A DNA stretch of 64,000 bases from positions 3,388,001-3,452,000 of the forward strand of contig NC_017249.1 of the NCBI RefSeq assembly GCF_000284375.1, in the 5' to 3' direction. Below, one piece after another: positions 41,531-51,638 of the stretch. Each line of letters opens with the position of its first letter. Position 1 is the first letter of the stretch. This DNA is from Bradyrhizobium japonicum USDA 6 (GTDB lineage Bacteria > Pseudomonadota > Alphaproteobacteria > Rhizobiales > Xanthobacteraceae). The notes under the pieces were generated by a model. It was not told the origin of the DNA and searched no databases. It worked only from the letters and a program-made list of their open reading frames with translations. Both the position numbers and the translations under genes were made by a program.

Positions 41531-43117
41531 TCACGCGACCAGCAGGCCCAGCTTGCCGACCATTGCAAGCGAGCGTTGAACGCTTTCTCGCGTCGACAGC
41601 AATAACGGCTCGGCAGGCTGCCCGGCACTATCCTTCTGGTCTATCCGGATGGTCGGGCCGAATTTTTCGGTCATTTCGGCCGTGATCTGGTCGATGGTCC
41701 GCGCTCCGTCGAGCAATTGCAGGAAATCCCTGGTCCGGTCGTCCTCCAACTGCACCGTTTGGTGGAGGAGGTTGGTGACGAGCGGACCTGTTTGCGCTTG
41801 TCTTCGCGCGAGCAGGCTCGCCTGCGGATGCACGGTAGCTTCCTTCAACAGAAAGGGACGCGACAGCAGGAACGAAACTTCGCCGCTGCAAGCCAGGATG
41901 AACATCGCCTCAGTCAACACCCTTTGGTCATCATCTGCCTGCCGGTCGCCCAGCAGCGCGCGGGCCCCATCGAGCAGCTCGTCGAATGAAAGTGCTCGCG
42001 GCCAGGCCCGGCCCAGACATAGATACGCGGCCTTCAAGAGCGGATTGGTCACCGTGACCCTGCTGCCGTCCTGGTTCTCGAATTCCATCGCGGAATCGTC
42101 GGTCACGCAGGCGTCGGGGTCGACCGGGTTGGTCGTGCTCAGCAAATGGAACCTGGTGACGAAATCGAGGTCGATCTGGCGGGATAGCGAAATGCTGTCG
42201 TGGCAGAGCAAGGTGCGCCGAAAGCCGTTGCCGTCGATGAAGTCCTGATATTGATCGCGTGCCATGAACTCGCTCTCCGGGAAGCGCTGCAACGTTGCGC
42301 GAACCTCCTCGGAATAGCCGGCAAGATAGCGTCGTGAAAAATCAGCGTCGCCCAGATATTGCAGGCCATGGCGGCTTGCGTCCTCGGCCACCTCATGCAG
42401 CAGGAACGCCTCGGCGCCATCATCGAGATCGTCGTGAAACAGTAACTCGTCGGGGGATTTAAGGACGCGGTTGTACTGGTCGCGCATGACTGCGCCGTGC
42501 ACCGAGTTGGCCTTCGAGCCGTCGCTCAGGAACTTCAGGATCGCGCGGGCCTGTCCGACCTTCTCCTTCATGCCGGTGAGACGGCGGGTGTGATACCGCA
42601 TCATGTCGCGGACCATGTCGCGAAGATGCGAGAACGGGTGCGCATTGTAGCTGACGTAGCAGACCCCGCGCGGAGCCAGGTTCTGCTTGAAGATCATCAT
42701 CATCTTCTCGCGCACCGCCGGCGGTACCCAGGAATACACGCCGTGCGCCAAGATGTAGTCGAACTCCCCGAAGCCTGTGTCGACATTCATGATGTCGCAG
42801 TGGAGGAGCTTGATGTTGCTCAGGCCCAATGTGGCGATATTTCGCTGGCCGCGCTCGATCGTCACGCCGCTCAGGTCGACACCGACGAATTCGCTGCTTG
42901 GATATTGAAAGGCCATCGGCAACAGGTTGCCGCCAACGCCGCAGCCAAGCTCCAGCACCCGGCAACGCTCGACCGGCGCTGACTGCATGCCGTAAACGGC
43001 GGCAATGGTAGCAAGATGGTTCGGATGAGTGAGCCCGTAGACGTGGCCAGGGTAGTAGACCTCGTCGTATGGCGTGGGACCAGCGTTCGGGTGGCGATGC
43101 TCGGTTTGAATGTTCAT
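41531..43117 (-). CDS. SAM-dependent methyltransferase with regulatory domain, T6SS-linked
   Basis: A 528-residue protein. Residues 45-200 form a class I methyltransferase (motif I LELGCGVGGN at 55-64; VGVDLSG; HGVYSWVP); the middle (about 220-330) matches the methyltransferase regulatory domain type, and the C-terminus contains winged-helix-like segments. It starts six bases after the tssH stop with GAGGACG as ribosome site, so it is the last gene of the T6SS minus-strand operon. Its target is unknown; modification of a T6SS part or effector is a hypothesis from linkage. Confidence 0.83.
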   Translation of the reverse strand: MNIQTEHRHPNAGPTPYDEVYYPGHVYGLTHPNHLATIAAVYGMQSAPVERCRVLELGCGVGGNLLPMAFQYPSSEFVGVDLSGVTIERGQRNIATLGLSNIKLLHCDIMNVDTGFGEFDYILAHGVYSWVPPAVREKMMMIFKQNLAPRGVCYVSYNAHPFSHLRDMVRDMMRYHTRRLTGMKEKVGQARAILKFLSDGSKANSVHGAVMRDQYNRVLKSPDELLFHDDLDDGAEAFLLHEVAEDASRHGLQYLGDADFSRRYLAGYSEEVRATLQRFPESEFMARDQYQDFIDGNGFRRTLLCHDSISLSRQIDLDFVTRFHLLSTTNPVDPDACVTDDSAMEFENQDGSRVTVTNPLLKAAYLCLGRAWPRALSFDELLDGARALLGDRQADDDQRVLTEAMFILACSGEVSFLLSRPFLLKEATVHPQASLLARRQAQTGPLVTNLLHQTVQLEDDRTRDFLQLLDGARTIDQITAEMTEKFGPTIRIDQKDSAGQPAEPLLLSTRESVQRSLAMVGKLGLLVA

Positions 43118-43122
43118 CGTCC

Positions 43123-45762
43123 TCAATTCCACGAATATGCGAACTTATCGTTCTCGATCGAGACCCGCGCCTTCTTGATTTCTTCCTTGGCAAGCGATTT
43201 GCTAAGGAACTCGCGCGACAGCTCCGGGAGCAGGGTGTTGGTGATGATGTTGTCAATCATTCGCCCGCCGGAATCCGGGTCGTTGCAACGTGACACTATG
43301 TGCTCCACGACCGCGTCATCGTAGTCGAAGGACGCGTTATGATTGTCGCGGAGGCGTCGTCCGATCCGGTCGAGCTGCAACCGAACGATCCCGGCGAGCA
43401 TCTCGTCGGATAGCGGGAAGTACGGTATCGAGACGATGCGTCCGAGCAGCGCTGCAGGAAACACCTTCAGCAATTCCGGCCTCAGCATCTTGGCGAGCTC
43501 TTCCGGCTCGCTGCGATACTTTGGATCGCGCGCGAGACCCATGATCAGATCGGTGCCGACGTTGGTGGTAAGGATGATCAAGGTGTTCTTGAAGTCGATC
43601 CGCCGCCCGTTGCCGTCTTCCATGGTTCCCTTGTCGAACACCTGGAAGAAGATCTCGTGGACGTCGGGATGAGCTTTCTCCACCTCGTCGAGCAGGATGA
43701 CGCTGTAGGGCTTGCGCCGGACAGCCTCCGTGAGGCGCCCACCTTCGCCGTAGCCGACATAGCCGGGAGGTGCACCCTTCAAGGTCGAGACGGTGTGCGC
43801 TTCCTGGAACTCCGACATGTTGATCGTGATCATGTTCTGCTCGCCGCCGTAAAGGGTCTCGGCAAGCGCCAGCGCGGTTTCGGTTTTGCCCACGCCGGAT
43901 GGACCAGCCAGCATGAACACGCCGATCGGCTTCGACGGGTTGTCCAGTTTGGCGCGGCTGGTCTCGATTCGCTTGGCGATCATCGTCAGCCCATGAGACT
44001 GGCCGACGACGCGGCGGTTGAGGATCTCCGGTAGTTTCAGCACGGTTTCGATCTCGTCGCGCATCATCCGGCCGACCGGGATGCCGGTCCAATCAGAAAC
44101 AACGGACGCCACCGATTGCTGGTCTACATGGGCATAGACCATCCGCTTTTCCGGATTGATGCTCTCAAGTGTGTCGAACTTGCCGCGCAGCTCCGCGCGC
44201 CTGGCAGCCGGATCGTCGCCTTCCTTGGGTTCGGACAGGATCTCTCGAATGCTGCGGATGTCCTTGACGAGCGCCTGCTCTTTGGCCCAATCGGCTTCGA
44301 GGTTCGTCAGCTTGTCCTTCAGTGCTGCAATGTCGTTGTCGATCACTACGATGCGCTCGTCGCCCTCAATCCCAAGATCACTGTCGCTGACGAGTGCCGA
44401 TCTCTCCGCTTCACGAGCGGTAATCGCAACGCGTGCATCCTCGATCAGGGCTGGCGTCGCGCTCTGGCTGATGGCCACGCGTGCCGAGGCGGTGTCAAGC
44501 AGGCTGACCGCCTTGTCCGGCAGCTGCCGTGAAGGAATGTAGCGGTGGGACAAGTTGACCGCTGCGACGATGGCAGCATCGGAGATGCGAACCCCGTGGT
44601 GCTTTTCCATCGGACCGAGAAGTCCGCGCAGCATGACGCAGCAGGTCTCCACTTCCGGCTCATCGATCTGGATCGGCTGGAAGCGTCGTGTGAGCGCGGG
44701 ATCTTTCTCGATATACTGGCGATATTCTGCCCATGTGGTGGCGGCGATCGTGCGCAGCGTGCCACGGGCGAGAGGAGGTTTCAGGAGATTGGCCGCATCA
44801 CCGGTGCCGGCCGCGCCGCCGGCGCCGATCAATGTGTGGGCTTCATCGATGAACAGTATGATGGGGGTGGGTGAGCTCTGGACCTCGTCGATCACCGAGC
44901 GCAAGCGCTGCTCAAACTCACCCTTCATGGAAGCACCGGCCTGCATCAGGCCGATATCGAGCGCACAAAGCCTTACACCGCGGAGCGGTGGCGGCACGTC
45001 GCCGGCGGCGATTCGCTGGGCGAATCCCTCGACAACTGCGGTCTTGCCGACGCCAGCCTCGCCGGTAAGAATTGGATTGTTCTGCCGCCGTCGCATCAAC
45101 ACGTCGATCAGCTGGCGGATTTCTTCGTCCCGGCCAAGGATCGGATCCATCTCGCCCGATTTGGCCTTGGCGGTGAGATCCTGAGAGAACCGGTCGAGCG
45201 GCGTCGTCCCCTTGGGACCCGCTTGGGCCGCGCCTTCCGTGCCTGCACCGACCAGGCCCGAACCGTCCATCGGCCGCATGGTTTCCTCGTCGGAGCCGGC
45301 CCAGACGTTGCGGCGCTCCGCGGCGAGTGCGTCGACGTTGACCTTGGCGAATTCCTGCGAGAGGTTGTTCAGCGTGCGACGAATATCGTTCGATTTCAGG
45401 CCCGCCACAAGCAGATGACCGGTGCGGATCTGGGTTTCGCCAAAGAACAGCGTGGCATAATGCCAGCCCCGATCGAGCAGATCGATGACCGGATTGGCGA
45501 CGCCCGGCATGTCGGTTTCGTTCTTACGAAAGCCATTGATCACGCCGGCAAGGTCCGACAACAAGCGTGCCCGGTCGAGCTTGTAATGATCGACCGAGAG
45601 GCTGAGATCGTTGCGTTCCTGCTGCAGGATATGAAACAGCCAGTGCGCTAGCTCGACGTTGCGATTGCCGGCGCTCTTCGCGTGACGCAGGGCCTGTATG
45701 AAGGCATCATAGCCGGCCCGGTTCAGCTTGCCCGTTACAGCCTCAATGCTGATGTCGGTCAC
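43123..45762 (-). CDS. tssH: T6SS ATPase TssH (ClpV)
   Basis: An 879-residue AAA+ unfoldase that disassembles the contracted TssB-TssC sheath. It has a Clp-N domain (about 1-155), first AAA module (Walker A GEAGVGKT at 234-241; ILFIDEAH), a middle coiled-coil domain, second AAA module (GPSGVGKTE at 620-628; VILLDEVEKAH) and a ClpB-type C-terminal domain. The length is normal. It follows tssG by 97 bp on the same strand. The short start MTDISIEAVTGKLN is typical of ClpV proteins, setting it apart from ClpB. Confidence 0.96.
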   Translation of the reverse strand: MTDISIEAVTGKLNRAGYDAFIQALRHAKSAGNRNVELAHWLFHILQQERNDLSLSVDHYKLDRARLLSDLAGVINGFRKNETDMPGVANPVIDLLDRGWHYATLFFGETQIRTGHLLVAGLKSNDIRRTLNNLSQEFAKVNVDALAAERRNVWAGSDEETMRPMDGSGLVGAGTEGAAQAGPKGTTPLDRFSQDLTAKAKSGEMDPILGRDEEIRQLIDVLMRRRQNNPILTGEAGVGKTAVVEGFAQRIAAGDVPPPLRGVRLCALDIGLMQAGASMKGEFEQRLRSVIDEVQSSPTPIILFIDEAHTLIGAGGAAGTGDAANLLKPPLARGTLRTIAATTWAEYRQYIEKDPALTRRFQPIQIDEPEVETCCVMLRGLLGPMEKHHGVRISDAAIVAAVNLSHRYIPSRQLPDKAVSLLDTASARVAISQSATPALIEDARVAITAREAERSALVSDSDLGIEGDERIVVIDNDIAALKDKLTNLEADWAKEQALVKDIRSIREILSEPKEGDDPAARRAELRGKFDTLESINPEKRMVYAHVDQQSVASVVSDWTGIPVGRMMRDEIETVLKLPEILNRRVVGQSHGLTMIAKRIETSRAKLDNPSKPIGVFMLAGPSGVGKTETALALAETLYGGEQNMITINMSEFQEAHTVSTLKGAPPGYVGYGEGGRLTEAVRRKPYSVILLDEVEKAHPDVHEIFFQVFDKGTMEDGNGRRIDFKNTLIILTTNVGTDLIMGLARDPKYRSEPEELAKMLRPELLKVFPAALLGRIVSIPYFPLSDEMLAGIVRLQLDRIGRRLRDNHNASFDYDDAVVEHIVSRCNDPDSGGRMIDNIITNTLLPELSREFLSKSLAKEEIKKARVSIENDKFAYSWN

Positions 45763-45859
45763 GGCGGATCCTCCTGCTTAATCCATCCGCGGATGCCTGG
45801 CATCAAGCGGAAATTTCATCGAATCCCATAGCTTTAGGCAATCGGCGCTACGGATAGGT

Positions 45860-46891
45860 TCAAATCGCCGGGGCATCGCCTGCGGCGGCCCGACGGGCGC
45901 TCAAGCGCTCGCCGAGCTGAAAGCGGGCATCGCGGCGATATTCTTCCGTGGAAGTCCAGTTCGGCGAGATCCAGGTGGTCCATCCAAGTCGTCCGCTCTG
46001 TCCGAGCCTGACCGGAACGACCTCTCCCGCCGGAATGGCGAGCTCCACCTCCCATTCCAATTCGTCGCCGATATAGAAGAATACGGCGTCCGCCAGAGGC
46101 TCCGACAGGTTGCGCGCTTCGGTCGGCAAGAACTGTTCGTACTGGGTGAAATTCTTGACGAAGACTCGCACCCTGATCTTGTCCTCGACGCTGAATACGC
46201 GTGAGCCCAGAAGCGCGTCCCGGCCGAGACTGGCATGGGTTCCGCCGAGCCGGCTGCAATGACTTGGGTCGAATGACAGCCAGGTGCCGACAAATTCGTC
46301 GATCTCGACCTTGACGTCGAACAGCCCCTGCAGGAACCGCGTCAACCGTGACGCACACTTCGCTCTGGGGGAGATCAGTCCGGCAAAGCTGAGCTTCGCC
46401 ATGTCCGGTACGGTGTCTCGATCGGCCAAAACGTCGGAGCCGAGGCCGGCGAAGGAGCCTACATAGGCGATGAAGCGATCATCCGCCGGACGGTCGTGCT
46501 GAGCGATCGGCCGCGCATCGGCCCAGGCGCGAAAGAAGAGTTGCAGAAAGCGTCCGTTGAGCAGATCGAGAAAGCGCGGGAAGGCGTCATCCCGCATCAG
46601 CCACCAACTGAGGCTTTCGTCGGTGGTGGCAAGCGGCAGCGCGCCCTGCGGCCCCAGGAGACCGAGAAATTTGACGAGTATCCTGATCCGGCCACCCAGG
46701 TCGTCGACGGCCGCAAGGTTGGAGGCGGGGAACTCCAGATAAGGCACTTGGCCGAGGTCGATATACTCCTCGCGGCGCGCAGCACTGTCACCGATCCGCG
46801 GTCGATCGGAGTTGGCGCGCTCGAGCTGGCGCAGCGTGTTGAAGAAATCGAACCGCCAGGGCTCCGCCTTCATCTGGTCGATCAGCGTCAT
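45860..46891 (-). CDS. tssG: T6SS baseplate subunit TssG
   Basis: A 343-residue baseplate wedge protein. The N-terminus (MKAEPWRFDFFNTLRQLERA) and segments such as LPLATTDESLSWWLMRDDAF, RFLDLLNGRFLQLFFRAWAD and SPRAKCASRLTRFLQGLFDV are diagnostic. Its start overlaps the tssF stop by four bases (ATGA). The frame stays open further upstream inside tssF, but ATG 46891 gives the family N-terminus. It forms the TssE-F2-G-K wedge complex around VgrG. Confidence 0.94.
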   Translation of the reverse strand: MTLIDQMKAEPWRFDFFNTLRQLERANSDRPRIGDSAARREEYIDLGQVPYLEFPASNLAAVDDLGGRIRILVKFLGLLGPQGALPLATTDESLSWWLMRDDAFPRFLDLLNGRFLQLFFRAWADARPIAQHDRPADDRFIAYVGSFAGLGSDVLADRDTVPDMAKLSFAGLISPRAKCASRLTRFLQGLFDVKVEIDEFVGTWLSFDPSHCSRLGGTHASLGRDALLGSRVFSVEDKIRVRVFVKNFTQYEQFLPTEARNLSEPLADAVFFYIGDELEWEVELAIPAGEVVPVRLGQSGRLGWTTWISPNWTSTEEYRRDARFQLGERLSARRAAAGDAPAI

Positions 46892-48855
46892 AGAGGTCTC
46901 CGCGTGCCCATGCGCGGCGGCCAACGCATGATCTCGCCGCGTTCCGGCGTCGAGACGACCGTCTGTGTGAAGGTATTGAAGCCCGAATAGTCGGCGAAGA
47001 AGCGCTCCAGCACGGCTCCGAGCAAGAACACGCCGCTGCCCTCGAATGCCTTCTCGTCGAGGGTGATAGTAATCTCCAGGCCGCGTGCTGCGCCGCTGCC
47101 GGTGCGCTCGCGCACCCGCCGTACGACAGGCCGGCTTTCTATGCTGCGCACGCCGCGGATCTTGCGTTCCGTGGCGTCGTCGAACTGGTCGGCGAACAAG
47201 GACAGCATTTCGCGCAGGGCTCCGGCGTTCTTGCCGCCACCGCGCTCGACGAGGCCAAGATAGTTCAGGCTCAGCATGTTGATCAGCCGCCAGCTGACGA
47301 TTCCGCTGTTCGCGATCTCGCTGCGGCTGCGCATCTGCGCCACGATCGGCTCGCGTGGTCGGGTGGGACCAGCGACGCACATCAGATCAAGGGAAGTATC
47401 GTCCAGCAGGCGGAAGTCGGCGCCCCCCTGGCCGACCGGCAAGTGTTCCGTGAGATGCCGGTTGGAGCACAGCGCCCGGACGCTGAGTTCGGCGACCGCA
47501 CCTTCGCCGCTTAGTTCACCGGGCTCCAGCAGAGACAGGAACATGTCCGTCCCGGTGTAGTCCGAGGATGCGCCATAAGTCTTTTCTCCCACTGTGCGGC
47601 GCCGGGGCAACCGTCGAACGGTGAAATAGAGCCCCTCGACCGATCCGCTGGTCCGGTCGACGGCGGCCGAATACAGCGGGCGCACCGGCCGCTTGTCCTT
47701 GTCAGCCGGAAAGTGCGCGTAGACTTCGAGCACCTGGTGCGGTTCGTATTCCAGATAGCGGCTGCGATCGGGCACGACATGGTACTCGTGCGTATTCGAC
47801 TTGACGGGGATGCGATCGCTCGTCTTCTCGAACAGGTTGATCGCCGGCGCGCTATAGAGACTGAAAGTATCGGGCCGTACCGCGGCGGCAAGCCGTGAAT
47901 TGTGTTCATCGAAAGCGAAGACGATATCGATCGATTTGCTGCGCAGCCGTGGTATCACGCTGCGAAGTCCCGTCAGGTTGAAGCCGAGGAACTTGCGTGG
48001 AAACATGAAATATTCCCGCAGCAGCTCCGAGCCGCGAAAGACCCGGTTGTCGTTGGGAAACAGCGACTCGTTTTCGTCGAAACCAATCTGCTGCACGCAG
48101 TCATGGGGCGCACGAGTCACCACCGGATCGCCGAAATCATCGAGATGCCGGAAGTAGACGCCCCTGCAATTCGAGATCAATTGCTCGTAAAGCGCAATGG
48201 CGTCGGATTCCGCGCCTGAAAGGTAGATCGGAAGCTCGCTCGTGCGGCAGCCTGCAAACCAGGTTTCCGGCTTGGCCCTAGCCTCTGCGTCCGGCAGCTC
48301 CTCATCGAGCCGGGCCGCGGTGCGGTGGGTCAACGATAGCCTGAGCCCAGCGATGACGTCGCCGCCGACGGGAATCCCGAGCGCCTGCAGCGCGCCTGCA
48401 GTCGAGAAGTATTCGGCGCCGGTGACGTCAAATGGCCAAAGAACGATATCGCGGCAAAGTCGAAATCGGCAGGAAAGACTTCGTTCTCTCTCGCGATAGG
48501 CGGCATCGAAATAGGCGCCGCGCGCGATCTTCCTGCCATCGCGTAGCGCTGGGTCGGCATAGGGGGGGCGAGCCGTGACCAACATGGCCGACGGAGTCGG
48601 GGCAAGGTAATTCGGAACCAGTTGCTCGAGCAGGTTTGCAGTGAATTCCGGGAACTCATGCTTGAGCTTGAGCTGAACGCGAGCGGCGAGAAATGCGGCG
48701 CCTTCCAGCAATCCTGTGATCATGGGATCTGAGCGATCCCGGATCAGCCCACCGAGGCGTTCTGCGATGCCGGGATACTCTTCGGCGAAATCCCCGGCCT
48801 GCTCGTAGAGCAGTGACAGTTCACGATTGTAAAAATCCAGGAATTCGCGGTTCAT
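46888..48855 (-). CDS. tssF: T6SS baseplate subunit TssF
   Basis: A 655-residue wedge protein beginning MNREFLDFYNRELSLLYEQA, the classical TssF N-terminus, followed by YPGIAERLGGL and DPMITGLLEGAAFLAARVQL. The C-terminus ends in a gp6-like region (FADYSGFNTFTQTVV). ATG 48855 is two bases after the tssE stop and is preferred to an upstream in-frame start. Overlaps tssG by four bases. Confidence 0.95.
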   Translation of the reverse strand: MNREFLDFYNRELSLLYEQAGDFAEEYPGIAERLGGLIRDRSDPMITGLLEGAAFLAARVQLKLKHEFPEFTANLLEQLVPNYLAPTPSAMLVTARPPYADPALRDGRKIARGAYFDAAYRERERSLSCRFRLCRDIVLWPFDVTGAEYFSTAGALQALGIPVGGDVIAGLRLSLTHRTAARLDEELPDAEARAKPETWFAGCRTSELPIYLSGAESDAIALYEQLISNCRGVYFRHLDDFGDPVVTRAPHDCVQQIGFDENESLFPNDNRVFRGSELLREYFMFPRKFLGFNLTGLRSVIPRLRSKSIDIVFAFDEHNSRLAAAVRPDTFSLYSAPAINLFEKTSDRIPVKSNTHEYHVVPDRSRYLEYEPHQVLEVYAHFPADKDKRPVRPLYSAAVDRTSGSVEGLYFTVRRLPRRRTVGEKTYGASSDYTGTDMFLSLLEPGELSGEGAVAELSVRALCSNRHLTEHLPVGQGGADFRLLDDTSLDLMCVAGPTRPREPIVAQMRSRSEIANSGIVSWRLINMLSLNYLGLVERGGGKNAGALREMLSLFADQFDDATERKIRGVRSIESRPVVRRVRERTGSGAARGLEITITLDEKAFEGSGVFLLGAVLERFFADYSGFNTFTQTVVSTPERGEIMRWPPRMGTRRPL

Positions 48856-48856
48856 G

Positions 48857-49405
48857 CTAAAGTCGGTTGATCTGGATATCGCCGCTGTCGAGGTCGACGT
48901 CGGCGACAAATTCCACGGGGACGTTGAGCGGTTCGGCTTTCAGGTCGGCGTGAACGATGAAGCGCAGCTTGAGTTGCTCGGGGCCGACCGAGCCGTCGCG
49001 TCGGACCCGGATGGTGTTGCGATCGAGCCTCGGTTCATAAGTCGTGAGCGTCGCGCGCAACGCGTCGGTGAGCTCGTCGTCGGCGACCTCATCGATCGAA
49101 CGGTGGGCAATATCAGGGAAGCCAAAGTTCAGGATTGAGGTTCGGACGCAATCGCGCCCGTCCAGATCCAGGGTCGATTCCAGGGCAATGGTATTGAGGA
49201 GCGTTTCGAGGTCATGGGAGACCTCGCGCCGGAGCAACGTTTCCGAGATTGGAAATCGGCCCGCGCTCCGCCGCCCTGCAATGACCCGCTCGCCAGACTC
49301 ATCGCGTAGATTGAGCTTCTTGCGTGCGTCGCGCGCTTCATGGGCTGAGCGAAATGCCAGCATCAATGGGGGAGAGAGCCGATCCTTCCTTGGTGCAATG
49401 GTCAT
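48857..49405 (-). CDS. tssE: T6SS baseplate subunit TssE (gp25-like)
   Basis: A 182-residue lysozyme-like baseplate protein related to phage T4 gp25. The gp25 core is at about 60-165 (LRREVSHDLETLLNTIALES; TSILNFGFPD; TLTTYEPRL). The start MTIAPRKDRLSPPLMLAF is the family pattern. It lies directly upstream of tssF with one base between stop and start. Confidence 0.92.
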   Translation of the reverse strand: MTIAPRKDRLSPPLMLAFRSAHEARDARKKLNLRDESGERVIAGRRSAGRFPISETLLRREVSHDLETLLNTIALESTLDLDGRDCVRTSILNFGFPDIAHRSIDEVADDELTDALRATLTTYEPRLDRNTIRVRRDGSVGPEQLKLRFIVHADLKAEPLNVPVEFVADVDLDSGDIQINRL

Positions 49406-49585
49406 TCACGGTCCCCATGACGTCCAACTCGCATGCAATCTCGGGGGACGCTCGTTGGTGTCCGACTTGACGTCGCCCAGCAGGCTTTCGGACCCGCAAC
49501 CGGGCCGAACGAGAGGTGCGATAAAAGTCGCACCGCTTGGCGCCGGTTCGCCATTCGCAACCGGCGCCAGGCGAGGGGCCGACAA

Positions 49586-50071
49586 TCAGGCCCATTCCTT
49601 GTTGGCAGGAACATCCCAGCCAAACGTCGGCGAAGCTCCGGCGCCACCCTTCTCCGTCTGGGTCTTGTAGATCATCTTGACCTTTGCGAAGTTCAGACTC
49701 ACGTTTTCGGTAAGCCGATCTTCGCCGTGCGATCCGCCTGTTGATACGCTAGTCACGAGAACCTGCTTCATCTCGATCTTGAGATATTCCAGCGGGTTTT
49801 CGCCGGCCTTGCGGACCGTCAGGATCGCGCTGTCAATATGCTTTCCGTTTGCGCAGACCTTGAAAAGCTCCGGCGTGGCCTTGTCAACGAAGTGCGTGAA
49901 GTGAAGATCCTGCACGCTGACCTTGCCGGCGCCGCCGCCCGATCCGCTGTGGAAGGTGCCGGTCTGGCTCTCGCCAAACGACCAGCTCAAAATATCGATT
50001 TCGTCTTTATGCTTGTCGTCCAGCGACTCGCCCTTGATCGGATCGAGTTTCAGGAAGATGTCGACAGCCAT
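49586..50071 (-). CDS. hcp: T6SS tube protein Hcp (TssD)
   Basis: A 161-residue protein that stacks as hexamers into the inner tube. The start MAVDIFLKLDPIKGES and the segments ILSWSFGESQTGT, KVSVQDLHFTHFVDKATPEL, KQVLVTSVSTGG and ENVSLNFAKVKMIY are typical. It sits between tssC and tssE, 48 bp downstream of the tssC stop and 180 bp upstream of tssE. Being the most abundant component, it may have its own promoter or a stabilised message, but none is evident in the short gap. Confidence 0.96.
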   Translation of the reverse strand: MAVDIFLKLDPIKGESLDDKHKDEIDILSWSFGESQTGTFHSGSGGGAGKVSVQDLHFTHFVDKATPELFKVCANGKHIDSAILTVRKAGENPLEYLKIEMKQVLVTSVSTGGSHGEDRLTENVSLNFAKVKMIYKTQTEKGGAGASPTFGWDVPANKEWA

Positions 50072-50119
50072 AGCATGGTCCTCTCAAATTTCTGTGTGTA
50101 CGGTTACGATGCTGCAGCG

Positions 50120-51622
50120 TCAGGAGCTGGGACCTGGCAGGCGTGAAACCAGACTGAGGCCGACATCCATCGCTTCCAATTGAAAGTGCGGACGAAGAAA
50201 GAAGCGCGCGTTGTAATATCCCGGGTTCTCCTCGTTTGCTATGACCTCTACCTTCGCAGCGGCCAGCGGCTTGCGCGCTTTCTGAGCTTCTGACGATAGG
50301 GCTGGGTTGGCATCAACGTACTCGTTGATCCAGGTTTGTAGCCAGACCGTCAGCTCATCCTTCTCCTTCATGGATCCGATTTTGTCGCGAACCATGCACT
50401 TCAGATAGTGCGCAAAGCGAGACACTGCGAACATGTAGGGCAGACGTGACGACAGGTTGTCGGACGCGGTTGCATCCACGCCCTTCTCGCCGAAATACTT
50501 CTTCGGCTTGTAAAGCGACTGGGCGCCGATGAAGGCGGCCTTGTCGGTGTTCTTGCGATGGATCAGCGGGATGAGGCCCGCTTTTGCAAGTTCGTGCTCG
50601 CGGCGATCGCTGATGGCGATCTCGGTCGGGCATTTCAGGTCGACGCCACCGTCGTCGGTCGGGAATGTGTGCGTCGGCAGATTGATGACCTCGCCGCCGG
50701 ATTGCACACCGCGGATGCGCGTGCACCAGCCGAACTCTTTGAAGGCGCGGTTGATGTTGACCGCCATCGCATAGGCGGCGTTGATCCAGCCGTATTTGTC
50801 GCCGGTGTGCCCGTCTGTCTCCTCCTCGAAGGCGAACTCCTCCACGGGCTCCGATTTCGCGCCGTAGGGGAGGCGACCCAGCGCGCGCGGCATGCACAGG
50901 CCGAGATAACGCGAGTCGTCCTGGTCGCGCAGTCCCTTCCATGCGGCATATTCCGGTGTGTCGAACACCTTGCCGATATCGCGAGGGTTGGACAATTCGG
51001 TCCACGAGTCCATCCCCATCAGCGTCGGCTCGGCGCCGCTGAAGAAGGGGGCGTGTGCGGCGCCGGCGATCTTGCTGAGATCGCGCAGCAACTGCACGTC
51101 GGTGGGGAGGTGGCTGAAATAGTAGTCGCCGATAAGGCAGCCGAACGGCTCGCCGCCCAACTGGCCGAACTCATATTCGTAGATCTGCTTGAACAATGGG
51201 CTCTGGTCCCAGCGCGCGTCGGGATAAAGCCGCAGGTTACGATACAGCTCGTTCTTCGAGACGTTCATCACCCGGATCTTGAGGTTGGCGTCGGTCTCCG
51301 AGTTGAAGACGAGGTAATGGAGACCCCGCCAGGTACTTTCGATCGCCTGGAATTCGGGCGCGTGAATGATCTCGTTCATCTGCGCGGTCAGCTTCTGGTC
51401 GATCCGCGCGATCATCTCCTCGATGGTATCGAGAACGTCCGACTTGATGACGCTCGAGTCCTTCAATGCCTCTTGAACGAGCGTGGTTACCGCGTTGTCG
51501 ACCTCGGTCGCTGCGCGCTCGGTGCGCGGTTTGAAGCTTTGCTTCAGCAGAGTGGCAAACTCGTCAGCTTCGACGGTCTTGACCTGGGTGGTGCTCTCTT
51601 TGTGAACAGCTTCTTTTGCCAT
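50120..51622 (-). CDS. tssC: T6SS sheath large subunit TssC
   Basis: A 500-residue contractile-sheath protein that pairs with TssB. Diagnostic segments include FQAIESTWRGLHYLVFNSET, FGCLIGDYYFSH, RFAHYLKCMVRDKIGSM and the C-terminal HFQLEAMDVGLSLVSRLP. It begins 16 bp after the tssB stop. The C-terminal helix normally recognised by ClpV belongs to TssC's N-terminus (EADEFATLLKQSF here). Confidence 0.96.
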   Translation of the reverse strand: MAKEAVHKESTTQVKTVEADEFATLLKQSFKPRTERAATEVDNAVTTLVQEALKDSSVIKSDVLDTIEEMIARIDQKLTAQMNEIIHAPEFQAIESTWRGLHYLVFNSETDANLKIRVMNVSKNELYRNLRLYPDARWDQSPLFKQIYEYEFGQLGGEPFGCLIGDYYFSHLPTDVQLLRDLSKIAGAAHAPFFSGAEPTLMGMDSWTELSNPRDIGKVFDTPEYAAWKGLRDQDDSRYLGLCMPRALGRLPYGAKSEPVEEFAFEEETDGHTGDKYGWINAAYAMAVNINRAFKEFGWCTRIRGVQSGGEVINLPTHTFPTDDGGVDLKCPTEIAISDRREHELAKAGLIPLIHRKNTDKAAFIGAQSLYKPKKYFGEKGVDATASDNLSSRLPYMFAVSRFAHYLKCMVRDKIGSMKEKDELTVWLQTWINEYVDANPALSSEAQKARKPLAAAKVEVIANEENPGYYNARFFLRPHFQLEAMDVGLSLVSRLPGPSS

Positions 51623-51638
51623 GGTCCCCGTTCCTTCC

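Noticed and set aside
45860..47380. 506-residue version of TssG with an extended N-terminus
   Set aside because: The extra ~160 residues are the tssF gene read in another frame; TssG properly starts at 46891 with an ATGA overlap.
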